Assembly: GCA_020440935.1 (NCBI GenBank)
Contig: JAGRNC010000004.1
Location: 1 to 18,898 of the forward strand
DNA from: Leptospiraceae bacterium
GTDB taxonomy: Bacteria > Spirochaetota > Leptospiria > Leptospirales > Leptonemataceae
Direction: 5' to 3'
Length of the DNA: 18,898 nucleotides
This document shows, one piece after another, positions 7,797-14,705 of this stretch; the first letter of the stretch is position 1; the number at the start of each line of letters is the position of its first letter. The notes under the pieces are model-generated. The model was given only the letters and a program-made list of their open reading frames with translations. It was not told the DNA's origin and did not search any database. Made by a program: the position numbers and the translations under genes.

Positions 7797-8642
7797 TTAT
7801 CGGAGCAACTGCAGAACAGACTGAGGTCGAAGGTTTGCCTGTGCCAGCATGGCAGTTCCACTTTGAACCAGAATTTGGTTCTTAGTGAACGCAACCGACT
7901 CCTCGGCCATATCCACATCGCGAATTCGGGATTCGGATGCCTGCGTATTTTCGTAGGCAACCATGAGACCCTTGGCCGCATGCTCCAGTCTATTGTAGTA
8001 GGCGCCCATGTCCGCGCGCTGTTTGTTAATTCTGTTTAGCGCGTCGTCAAGCACACCAATCGCATCATTCGCGAACTCCGCCGTCGAAAGTGTAAGAAGA
8101 GTGCCGTCCGCCCTTCTGAGGTTCAGAGCCTGAGCAGTCATAGTCTGCACATAAACTCGTTCTCTCTGATGTTGGTTCGGTCCAATGTGAAACCACATTG
8201 ATGAAACACGTGAACCGCGTGCAAAGTCGCCCTGCAGCAAGTTCATTTTGTTGAACTCTGCTTGCGAAGCGATACGATCCACCTCGTCAATCAGCTGCGA
8301 TACTTCTACCTGGATCATTTGACGGTCCATGGAAGTGTAAATACCGTTAGAAGATTGAATTGCCAGCTGACGAATTCTCTGAATAATATCAGATACTTCG
8401 GCCAGATAGCCTTCGGTGGTTTGGATAAGAGACATACCATCTTCAGTATTGCGCTCGGCCTGGCGAAGTCCTCGAATCTGGGATCGCATCTTTTCAGATA
8501 CGGCCAGTCCGGAAGCGTCATCGCCGGCTCGGTTGATCCGCATACCGGAAGACAGTTTCTCCATATTGCGGTCAACATCCCAGTGCTGAAATTTCAGCGT
8601 GCGATGGGAATTGATCGCAGATAGGTTATGGTTGATAATCAT
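7797..8642 (-). CDS. flaB: Flagellin FlaB, periplasmic flagellar filament core protein
   Basis: Core filament subunit of the periplasmic flagellum, secreted through the flagellar type III apparatus and therefore without a signal peptide. The 281 residues are almost only the conserved flagellin ends: N-terminal D0/D1 (MIINHNLSAINSHRTL, LSSGMRINRAGDDASGLAVS, SLIQTTEGYLAEVSDIIQRI) and C-terminal D1/D0 (RIRDVDMAEESVAFTKNQIL, ending SVLQLLR), joined by a short middle region. This is the usual spirochete FlaB design and length. Start ATG 8642 matches the family N-terminus and has a strong Shine-Dalgarno (GGAGG at 8650-8654, 7-base spacer). The gene is monocistronic, with a terminator behind it and a structured leader in front. 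Several flaB paralogues are usual in Leptospira; which one this is cannot be told here. Confidence 0.97.
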   Translation of the reverse strand: MIINHNLSAINSHRTLKFQHWDVDRNMEKLSSGMRINRAGDDASGLAVSEKMRSQIRGLRQAERNTEDGMSLIQTTEGYLAEVSDIIQRIRQLAIQSSNGIYTSMDRQMIQVEVSQLIDEVDRIASQAEFNKMNLLQGDFARGSRVSSMWFHIGPNQHQRERVYVQTMTAQALNLRRADGTLLTLSTAEFANDAIGVLDDALNRINKQRADMGAYYNRLEHAAKGLMVAYENTQASESRIRDVDMAEESVAFTKNQILVQSGTAMLAQANLRPQSVLQLLR

Positions 8643-8700
8643 AAAGTTTCCTCCGTGAAACTTGATCGAGCTCAACGGGAGGTCATCCTTTCCCTCCGTT
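8643..8700 (-). promoter_or_regulatory. flaB 5' leader with hairpin and GGA motifs (possible CsrA-type control)
   Basis: On the mRNA strand, AACGGAGGG (8700-8692) and CCTCCCGTT (8682-8674) form an imperfect 9-bp stem closing the 9-base loop AAAGGATGA. The Shine-Dalgarno region ACGGAGG (8656-8650) repeats the first arm, so CCTCC can pair either with the first arm or with the Shine-Dalgarno. GGA occurs in the first arm, in the loop and at the Shine-Dalgarno. In other bacteria, including Borrelia flaB, CsrA represses flagellin translation by binding GGA sites that overlap the Shine-Dalgarno; that this leader works so is inference. The transcription start is not known. Confidence 0.45.
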
Positions 8701-9081
8701 ACGACGGGCTCAGTTTATGATTCGTCGAAAAAGGGAATGGAAATTAGGTTCCAGGTAAATTTTTTGAACGCGGAATTTCGGAAAGGCGTCCGAATCCCTT
8801 GAACTTTTTTGCATTGGCTGCGATTTTTTTGAACCGCAAATCTAAAGTTGTAATTCTTTATTATTTTGACCTTCAGGACCGTGCGGAAAGATCCTGATTT
8901 TTTTTCGGCCTAGCCGTTAAGTTCTTCTCTGAAGCTATTCAGGCATTCATGGTCATGACCGCCTGAAAATCGTATAAATCAGCTAAATCCGAGATGTTCC
9001 ACACCGAGCTGGAGAAATGAGACAGGGAACCGGCCAAAAAAGAATACTGGACGAATGCTGCAGTGTACTGCGACGGAATGC
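8701..9081. other. Non-coding region between fliN and the flaB leader
   Basis: No open reading frame of useful size or codon pattern is present. The stretch is richer in A/T than its neighbours. It has T-tracts (A-tracts on the flaB strand) at 8760-8765, 8805-8810, 8824-8830 and 8898-8905, two of them in the partial repeat TTTTTTGAACnGC (8760 and 8825). It should hold the flaB promoter, but I found no convincing sigma-70 or sigma-28 hexamer pair on the minus strand. An inverted repeat near fliN is listed separately. Confidence 0.6.
8938..8967. repeat. Inverted repeat TTCAGGC / GCCTGAA with inner palindrome GGTCATGACC
   Basis: Perfect 7-bp arms (8938-8944 and 8961-8967) enclose 16 bases that contain a perfect 10-bp palindrome (8951-8960). 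It lies 115 bases past the fliN stop. No T-run follows on the fliN strand, so it is not a standard intrinsic terminator. It could be a transcript-end hairpin or a protein-binding site upstream of flaB. Confidence 0.5.
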
Positions 9082-9654
9082 TTAGTGCACCCGGTAACGT
9101 CTTACTGGGTCCAGAATCTGGGTAATCTGTACGGCAAAGAATTCGTCTACCACCACGAGACGGCCCCGACCAAACAGCCGATCGTTCACCAGGATATCCA
9201 CTTCATCGCCCACATTCTTATCCAGCTCCACAATGGAGCCTTCGCCGAGCATCAGCACATCTTTGATGTACATTTGCGTTCTACCCAGCTCGACGGAGAA
9301 ACGAAGGTTTACATCCAGGAGCAATTCGGCATTGTCCCGATTTTCCGGAGGGGCCGACGGAATAACGCCGCTGGCTCCGCTACGATCGGAGGAGCCCGAA
9401 GAGCCGCCGGACGGTCCGCCCACGGCGCCGGCTATGGCATTTAGAGATTCCTGGTCCAGGCCCATGTCGCCCAGATCCATACCGGAGTCCATGTCATCGG
9501 CTCCAGCTCCGCCACCACCGCCGCCTGGATCGTCGGTTAATAATGAGTCCAGATCGAGATCATCTGCAGCGGCATCCTGATCCCCCCCTCCAGGGGTATC
9601 ACCGCCCAGAAGCTGATCAATCTCTTCCTGGGAAAGGCTACTTTCCTCGGCCAT
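9082..9654 (-). CDS. fliN: Flagellar motor switch protein FliN
   Basis: C-ring protein of the flagellar rotor, working with FliM and FliG in torque and switching. The C-terminal 80 residues are a SpoA/FliN domain (LLLDVNLRFSVELGRTQMYI, LGEGSIVELDKNVGDEVDIL, GRLVVVDEFFAVQITQIL). Residues 1-110 form a disordered acidic extension with two Gly-rich runs. It begins SSLSQEEIDQLLGG, which resembles the CheY-P-binding EIDALL motif at the N-terminus of FliM and of some FliN/FliY proteins. At 190 residues it is longer than the E. coli protein (137) because of this tail. ATG 9654 has a good Shine-Dalgarno (AAAGGAAG). It is separated from other motility operons and divergent from the plus-strand gene beginning at 9719. 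Confidence 0.93.
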   Translation of the reverse strand: MAEESSLSQEEIDQLLGGDTPGGGDQDAAADDLDLDSLLTDDPGGGGGGAGADDMDSGMDLGDMGLDQESLNAIAGAVGGPSGGSSGSSDRSGASGVIPSAPPENRDNAELLLDVNLRFSVELGRTQMYIKDVLMLGEGSIVELDKNVGDEVDILVNDRLFGRGRLVVVDEFFAVQITQILDPVRRYRVH

Positions 9655-9718
9655 ATACTTCCTTTATCGGCAATTCTTCCGATACAGATAGAAAAGCGCA
9701 GAGGACCAGGACAAGCCA

Positions 9719-10831
9719 TTGAAATTATTCCGAAAAGCGTTTCACTTCTTCAAGAAGACCGTCCCCGCCTGGATTCGCCAGTCTCGTAGTCTGAGCGTAG
9801 CGGTGGATCATCCATTTGGCAAACGCTCCTGCCTGGTTGCCATGCGGCATCTGCGCCCGCCCGGTCCGCTGGCTCGCATCCTGCGGATTCGCAAAAAGCT
9901 GCTTCTGCGTCCCCACGGAGCGCGCTTAACCATATCCCTGGCCGGTCCGCCCCTGGTTCAGTCCTGGATTCTGCGGCTGGCCGGGAGAAAGATTGAGGAC
10001 TACTTCTACTATCTGCAACGTCGTTTCCGACTCCGAGGATTGAACGGAGGGAGAAAAAATCCAATCTGCGATACACCTCTGTTTCCAGGACAATTTCCGG
10101 TCTGGCTGTCCGCCAACACAGCTTACTGGAATGCATTTCTGATGCTTCCGCAGCAAATTCTTTCGGTGGACAGCCAAGTTTATCGGGACAGCTACCCGGG
10201 CCCCGATTTGCCCCCCTTTCACCTGGGACCGGCGCATCGGGTGCTGGGGCGCACGCGCAGCGGACATACAGTCCATGAAATCTGGCAGGAGGCGCTATTA
10301 CATGCAGGGGACCGGCGGTATCATGGCTTATTGGTGCGCCCCTGCGCCCAATTCCTGGATTATCTGGAATACACCGGCCGTAATTTTGAAGCGGCCTTTC
10401 GGCAGTCAGGGTTTCCTGATGGTCGAGGATTGCCGGCCCGAAAGAGCGTCGGCCGCTTGATGCCGCTTTCGAGCCCAACGTTTCCTGCTCTACCATTCGA
10501 CCGTAGAAATCTTCGATTGTTCTACGTGGATGCAAGCCTGCGCATCCATGTGTTCAAAGCCGAATTCATGGATCCGGTGAATCACCGACTGCATTTTCAT
10601 TTCCACTGGCAGGCCGACCAACCAGGCCTGCTAGATCGAATGCTAAATCGCCCCCAATGCGCTTTACCCTTTGAATCTGGCTCGGAATGGGTGTATTCCA
10701 GTTCCATGGTTCTAGAAATGGAAAAGGAATGTACGATCGATGTTCTCGAATGCGATTACCGTCATCTGGACACGCAAATTGTATTGAAAGCCACAAGCAG
10801 TGTACTCCCAGTAGTGCATGGCAGGAATTGA
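9719..10831 (+). CDS. Hypothetical protein overlapping the UbiB-family gene
   Basis: I do not recognise this 370-residue protein. It is strongly basic in the first 110 residues (MKLFRKAFHFFKKTVPAWIR, RILRIRKKLLLRP), has no signal peptide or membrane helix, and has a more acidic, beta-looking C-terminal third (NLRLFYVDASLRIHVFKAEF, TIDVLECDYRHLDTQIVLKA). The start is a TTG with AGGA about 9 bases upstream; ATG 9842 (residue 42) is the alternative. Its last 14 bases overlap the start of the downstream kinase-like gene, which supports both the frame and shared transcription. An opposite-strand frame (9750-10535) covers much of it but has no family features and unlikely composition. No function is proposed. 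Confidence 0.6.
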   Translation: MKLFRKAFHFFKKTVPAWIRQSRSLSVAVDHPFGKRSCLVAMRHLRPPGPLARILRIRKKLLLRPHGARLTISLAGPPLVQSWILRLAGRKIEDYFYYLQRRFRLRGLNGGRKNPICDTPLFPGQFPVWLSANTAYWNAFLMLPQQILSVDSQVYRDSYPGPDLPPFHLGPAHRVLGRTRSGHTVHEIWQEALLHAGDRRYHGLLVRPCAQFLDYLEYTGRNFEAAFRQSGFPDGRGLPARKSVGRLMPLSSPTFPALPFDRRNLRLFYVDASLRIHVFKAEFMDPVNHRLHFHFHWQADQPGLLDRMLNRPQCALPFESGSEWVYSSSMVLEMEKECTIDVLECDYRHLDTQIVLKATSSVLPVVHGRN

Positions 10832-12155
10832 AGACGGTATCGGCGCATTTTTTAAGGGGGCAATCCGCATTGGTCAGACGGCGCTGGCCATTACGCAAGG
10901 CGGCTGGGAATTTCTGACCAGCGACGAAGCCCCTGCGCCCGAAGTTCTCCGAAAGACATTTGAACGTCTTGGAACAACCTACATTAAGCTGGGCCAATTC
11001 ATTGCCAGCGCGCCGTCGGTATTTCCGGCGGAGTATGTAACCGAATTTCAGAAATGTCTGGATAAGACCGATCCGCTTCCATTCGCAGAAATTGAAAGAG
11101 TACTTCACAAAGAGTTCGGCAAGGACCCGTATCAGATATTTCATTCCATCGATCCGCATCCGTTGGCCAGCGCTTCCATCGCTCAAGTTCATTGCGCTCG
11201 ATTGAAAGACGGTCGGGATGTAGTAATCAAAGTACAGAAGCCGGGCGTGGATGATATCATTCTCACAGATTTGAACTTTCTGTTTCTATGGGCGCAGGTT
11301 CTGGAATGGCTTGCTCCGGACTTTTCGCGCACATCGCTGAAGAATATCGTATCGGACATGCAAAAAATCATGATGGAAGAATGCGATTTCATCCATGAAG
11401 CGCGAAATATCCGCGAATTCGAAGAGTTTCTGAATCGCACCGGCAATGATCGCGTAATTGTGCCCACGGTACACGAAAAGTATTCCACAGCAAAAGTGCT
11501 GACCATGGACCGTCTATACGGCGTTCCGCTAACGGATCTGGAAAGTATTCGAAAGTATGCCCGCGATCCAGAGGAAACTCTGATTGTTGCGCTGAACACC
11601 TGGTTTATGAGTTTAATGGCATGCGATTTCTTTCATGCGGATGTACATGCAGGCAATTTGATGGTTCTGGAAGATGGCAGGATTGCATTTATCGACTTTG
11701 GCATCGTTGGCCGCATCTCCAAGAAGACCTGGGGCGGTATTCAGGGACTGATGGAGTCCATGGAATCCCGGAACTTTAACTCTATGGCCGAATCCTTAAT
11801 CGACATTGGGGCTACCGAAGGTCCGGTGGATCGCGCCAGTTTTGCCGCCGATCTGGAGAAGGTCTTCAAGGGAATGGAGAGTCTGGAGCGCATGGCACAG
11901 ACGCAGGAAGTGGAAGAACAAGAAATGAACCGCTTGCTCATCGACATTGCCGAGGCAGGACAGAAGAATGGCATTCGATTTCCCCGGGAGTTCGCTCTAT
12001 TAATCAAGCAATTCCTGTATTTTGATCGATACATCCGAATTCTAGCGCCCGAATTGCGAATGTTTGAGGATGCGCGGATTGTTCGTTCGGGACAGGGAGA
12101 AATTCCCGGCCTGCCCGAAAATGGGCGAAAGCCAAAGAAAGGAAAGAAACGCTAG
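10818..12155 (+). CDS. UbiB/ABC1/ADCK-family protein kinase-like ATPase
   Basis: Atypical protein kinase-like protein of the UbiB/ABC1 (ADCK, AarF) family; members act as ATPases needed for isoprenoid-quinone synthesis or lipid homeostasis. The order of motifs is intact: KxGQ as YIKLGQFIAS (57-60), the Ala-rich loop PLASASIAQVH (about 115-125), the nucleotide-binding lysine in VVIKVQKPG (138), the glutamate region EECDFIHEARN (187-197), the catalytic segment FHADVHAGNLMVL (272-284) and IDFG (292-295). There are no C-terminal membrane helices as in E. coli UbiB; the tail is short and lysine-rich (KPKKGKKR). At 445 residues it fits the shorter bacterial members. The start overlaps the previous gene by 14 bases and has no clear Shine-Dalgarno, suggesting coupled translation. 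The gene symbol is withheld because a role in quinone synthesis is not shown here. Confidence 0.9.
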   Translation: MAGIEDGIGAFFKGAIRIGQTALAITQGGWEFLTSDEAPAPEVLRKTFERLGTTYIKLGQFIASAPSVFPAEYVTEFQKCLDKTDPLPFAEIERVLHKEFGKDPYQIFHSIDPHPLASASIAQVHCARLKDGRDVVIKVQKPGVDDIILTDLNFLFLWAQVLEWLAPDFSRTSLKNIVSDMQKIMMEECDFIHEARNIREFEEFLNRTGNDRVIVPTVHEKYSTAKVLTMDRLYGVPLTDLESIRKYARDPEETLIVALNTWFMSLMACDFFHADVHAGNLMVLEDGRIAFIDFGIVGRISKKTWGGIQGLMESMESRNFNSMAESLIDIGATEGPVDRASFAADLEKVFKGMESLERMAQTQEVEEQEMNRLLIDIAEAGQKNGIRFPREFALLIKQFLYFDRYIRILAPELRMFEDARIVRSGQGEIPGLPENGRKPKKGKKR

Positions 12156-12193
12156 TACATAGCGGCCGCGGGGGGGAATCGATTTAGCCTTAT

Positions 12194-12832
12194 TTAGCCT
12201 TCGGCCAGGAATGCCGAAAGCCTCCGGAGCGCGCGCCCTCGGTGACTCAAAGAGGCCTTCTCGGCCGGACTCATCGTTCCAAAGCATTTTCCTGTGCTTT
12301 CCTCAATAAAAATCGGATCATACCCAAAGCCGCCCTGGCCTTGTGGCGCGCTTGCAATGAATCCTTCCACTCTGCCTTCGAAAAAGAAGAATTGTCCGGG
12401 GCCCATGCAGAGGCATAAAACGCATACGAACTGGGCCTTGCGCTGCTCCACTTCTGGATAAGGCTGTAGCTTTCTTAGGAGCAATTCATTGCGATCGGCA
12501 TCGCTCAACCCTTCGCCGCCAAATCGAGCGCTCAGTACTCCGGGCGCGCCCTTAAGTGCATCCACGCACAGCCCCGAATCGTCCGAAAGCGACGGAATCG
12601 TGGAGGCACGATAAAATCCCACCGCCTTAATCTGTGCATTTTCGCGAAATGTGGAACCGGTTTCTTCGATGCTGATTGGCTGACCATCTGGATCGCAAAG
12701 TGAGGCAGGGTTCAGCCCCAGATCCTGGGGTGAGGCCAGTTGAATCGCAAAATCGGCGAGTATGGATTGTAATTCTCTAAGTTTGCCAGCATTTCCGCTG
12801 GCCAGGAGCAATCGGTTTCCCGGAAAGGCCAT
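12194..12832 (-). CDS. rdgB: Non-canonical purine NTP pyrophosphatase (RdgB/HAM1 family)
   Basis: Hydrolyses dITP, ITP and XTP to the monophosphates, keeping deaminated purines out of nucleic acids. The 212 residues show the family motifs: LLLASGNAGKLRELQSIL at the N-terminus, ENAQIKA, SDDSGLCVDALKGAPGVLSA for substrate and metal binding, GFGYDPIF, and the closing MSPAEKASLSHRGRALRRL. ATG 12832 is chosen over the in-frame TTG one codon upstream because GGGAGG lies 4-5 bases before it. The stop of the upstream STAS gene shares one base with this start (TGATG), so the two are probably translationally coupled. It converges with the UbiB-family gene across 38 bases with no clear terminator. A small insertion-like stretch (CVLCLCMGPGQFFFFEG) lies in the middle but is within family variation. 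Confidence 0.95.
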   Translation of the reverse strand: MAFPGNRLLLASGNAGKLRELQSILADFAIQLASPQDLGLNPASLCDPDGQPISIEETGSTFRENAQIKAVGFYRASTIPSLSDDSGLCVDALKGAPGVLSARFGGEGLSDADRNELLLRKLQPYPEVEQRKAQFVCVLCLCMGPGQFFFFEGRVEGFIASAPQGQGGFGYDPIFIEESTGKCFGTMSPAEKASLSHRGRALRRLSAFLAEG

Positions 12833-13185
12833 CAAGCCTCCCGCGCAGCATCGCCAAAACTTTTCACTGCGGAGGCAAGATCATCGAAAAATTGAAAGAC
12901 CCGATCTAGAAGCGTAATGCGAAACACCCGGAGCACATCCCCTTCGGTAAGAACGATGCGTATGTCCCCTTCCCTCCGGCGGATTTTGCGCTTGGAAGCA
13001 ATCAGAACTCCCAGGGCGCTGGAACATATGTAGCGCAAATCTTTGAAATCCAGGACTATGAACCTTGCCCCATCGTTAAAGGTTCTTTCAATTCCCTCTT
13101 CAAAGATGGGCGTGTCGCCATGTTGAATGCTGCCCGAAATTGTAAGAACAAAGATGCTGCCTTCCTGCGATTTCTTGATATCCAT
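12832..13185 (-). CDS. STAS-domain protein (anti-sigma factor antagonist-like)
   Basis: Single STAS domain of 117 residues in the SpoIIAA/RsbV class; such proteins release a sigma factor or another partner when a conserved serine is unphosphorylated. The expected beta-alpha pattern is visible (IFVLTISGSIQHGDTPIFEE, then RFIVLDFKDLRYICSSALGV). The regulatory serine would be in CSSALGVL, where the canonical text is SSGLGVL. IRRREGDIRIVL and the C-terminal helix follow the fold. No kinase, phosphatase or sigma factor is nearby, so the partner is unknown. It begins one base after the comF-like stop and overlaps rdgB by one base, placing it in the middle of a tight three-gene operon. Confidence 0.85.
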   Translation of the reverse strand: MDIKKSQEGSIFVLTISGSIQHGDTPIFEEGIERTFNDGARFIVLDFKDLRYICSSALGVLIASKRKIRRREGDIRIVLTEGDVLRVFRITLLDRVFQFFDDLASAVKSFGDAAREA

Positions 13186-13186
13186 A

Positions 13187-13852
13187 TTAATCGGCCATAA
13201 ACAGGCTCACAACGTACACCGGCTGCGAGCAATGTAACTTCAATATCCGGGAGGCTTCGTTGGCAGTAGAGCCAGTGGTGAATACGTCTTCCAGAATCAC
13301 ATAATAGACTGCTTTTCGGAATCTTCCTGTCAACTTTATCGAGTCTTTTACCTGGAAAAATCTGTCCTCCCTTCCTGCATCACTCTGCTTACGGCGGACA
13401 GACTTTTCCAGCATTTCCCGGCAGTCTCCCACAGCTCTTCCGAGATCGAGCATTGGCTGGTAGTTGCGGATGTTTTTTGCCGATGGCCCGCTACCAATGC
13501 TAATAAGCGCGGCCTGGGCGGGCATTATGTCCTCCTCCCGAAACAGTCGATGCAGCCTTGTGCGCAGAAAGGGAGCCAGGTAACGGGCCACCGAGCGCTG
13601 GTTTTCAAATTTCCATTGTCGCAAAAGCCTTTTCCATTCTCTGGAAAGTCCGAAAGTAGAAATATGCCGGTCAAAGAAGACATTTCTGTCGGAACAGAAT
13701 GTGCACTCTGTGGAACAGAGTCGAAAGCAACGACTGCAGCGATTCCGAGGGTTCAAAAACCGCGCACTGGAACAACGGAAGCAAACCGGCCGGCTTTCGG
13801 TTTCGGCGCCGCAATGAGCACATACCGAGGGATGATAGAAAGAGAGAATCAT
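13187..13852 (-). CDS. ComF-family phosphoribosyltransferase-like protein
   Basis: ComF-type protein: N-terminal zinc-binding cysteines followed by a phosphoribosyltransferase-like domain; the family is linked to DNA uptake and to PRPP-dependent enzymes, but the reaction is unproven. The first 60 residues carry CAHCG, CFRC, CSRC and CTFC pairs. The PRPP-binding loop is near the C-terminus as VILEDVFTTGSTANEAS, with Glu-Asp instead of the usual Asp-Asp. The middle (ISIGSGPSAKNIRNYQPMLDL) matches the position of the family's VPVP...RGFNQ stretch but is divergent. ATG 13852 (MILSFYHPSVCAHC) is preferred: the open frame reaches back to 14095, but that part has no family features and overlaps the divergent FlaA-like gene. 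First gene of the comF-STAS-rdgB operon; 221 residues is normal. Confidence 0.82.
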   Translation of the reverse strand: MILSFYHPSVCAHCGAETESRPVCFRCSSARFLNPRNRCSRCFRLCSTECTFCSDRNVFFDRHISTFGLSREWKRLLRQWKFENQRSVARYLAPFLRTRLHRLFREEDIMPAQAALISIGSGPSAKNIRNYQPMLDLGRAVGDCREMLEKSVRRKQSDAGREDRFFQVKDSIKLTGRFRKAVYYVILEDVFTTGSTANEASRILKLHCSQPVYVVSLFMAD

Positions 13853-13981
13853 TGTCTTCAAAGGTGCAGCGGGGCCCGAACGTTCCGTAGAGCGAATCGG
13901 CTGGCGGGTTACCTGGTCGAACCTGGCCGATCCACCCCGACGCAATCCCAGCGTCGCGCTCGGCCAGCTGGCTGGATCCGG

Positions 13982-14692
13982 GTGTTCTGTGGGCCACTGA
14001 TTCTGGCGGGCCTCTTCGCCTGTTTTGCGCCTGCCCATTTGAATGCCGAACCCGTTGATCCGGGCAGCAAGAGCAAGCAAGAGGTACCGGCGCAATCATT
14101 GCCGGGCTCAAAGTGGAAATCCCTGGAAAGCTTTGAATCGGATCATTCCTGGTCGCTGCAACGCCCTAAATGGTCCGATCATTCCAGCAGCCTGGAATCC
14201 AGCGGGCTGTCCAATGGTCCCTATTCCGGCAGCGGACTCTATGTGAGCCTCGCTTTTCGCGGACGCAGGTCGACCCCGGCCATTCTGGAGCCCAAATCCC
14301 CGGTGGTGCTCGGCGATTATGCGCAACGCCTTTCACTGTGGGTCTATGGCTGGGATCAGCCGGTGGAGTTACGACTCATCTTGAAAGATCGGCAGGGACT
14401 GATACACCGAGTGAAAGGAGCAAGTCTACAATTCTCGGGATGGAAGCGTCTGGATCTGGAATTGCCGTGGCAGCTCAACCGACGGCCGGAAAGCCCCATG
14501 CAGGATTGGTATCTGGAGCTTGTTGGACTGGAACTGCGTCCGGTGTACGATGAACAATTGAATGTGCGTTTAAGCGTGGATGAATTGGAACTTCTGTCGG
14601 CGCCGGCGATGCAACTACCGGATTCATTGCGGGAAGAAGGCCGGCCAAACGATTCGAACGGTAAGCCCGACGATACTTCCGCAAGACCCTGA
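13982..14692 (+). CDS. FlaA-family flagellar filament outer-layer (sheath) protein
   Basis: Likely sheath protein of the periplasmic flagellar filament, exported by Sec rather than the flagellar pathway. The FlaA family segment spans about residues 111-163: RLSLWVYGWDQPVELRLILKD, then HRVKGASLQFSGWKRLDLELP, matching the family pattern of VYG...L.L.D..G followed by L.F.GWK.L...P. A closing strand pair (LNVRLSVDELELLS) fits the C-terminal end. The start is unsure: GTG 13982 gives a signal peptide with core PLILAGLFACFAP, cut after NA or, less likely, a lipobox LFAC. It lacks basic residues, so a start further upstream is possible; ATG 13814 would overlap comF. At 236 residues it is near FlaA2 size. 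It stands alone, so it may be a FlaA paralogue. Confidence 0.72.
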   Translation: MFCGPLILAGLFACFAPAHLNAEPVDPGSKSKQEVPAQSLPGSKWKSLESFESDHSWSLQRPKWSDHSSSLESSGLSNGPYSGSGLYVSLAFRGRRSTPAILEPKSPVVLGDYAQRLSLWVYGWDQPVELRLILKDRQGLIHRVKGASLQFSGWKRLDLELPWQLNRRPESPMQDWYLELVGLELRPVYDEQLNVRLSVDELELLSAPAMQLPDSLREEGRPNDSNGKPDDTSARP

Positions 14693-14705
14693 CTCTTCCG
14701 CGAGG

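Noticed and set aside
9664..9671. GCCGATAA on the minus strand, identical to a sigma-28 -10 element, before fliN
   Set aside because: It abuts the fliN Shine-Dalgarno, so transcription from it would start at or past the ribosome-binding site, and no matching -35 element lies upstream.
9750..10535. 261-codon minus-strand frame opposite the hypothetical gene
   Set aside because: It has a Pro/Arg/Cys-rich shadow-like composition and no family motif, and the plus-strand frame is supported by overlap with the UbiB-family gene.
12160..12205. GCGGCCGC and the short repeat TTTAGCCTTATTTAGCCTT between the UbiB-family gene and rdgB
   Set aside because: Short, and partly inside the rdgB stop region; no hairpin with a T-run on either strand.
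13550..13981. Plus-strand frame upstream of the FlaA-like gene, antisense to comF
   Set aside because: It lies opposite the conserved ComF zinc and PRT regions and has no recognisable protein features; it is only the open extension of the FlaA-like frame.
13853..14095. N-terminal extension of the comF-like frame
   Set aside because: It has no ComF family features, and residues before MILSFYHP look like shadow of the FlaA-like gene region.
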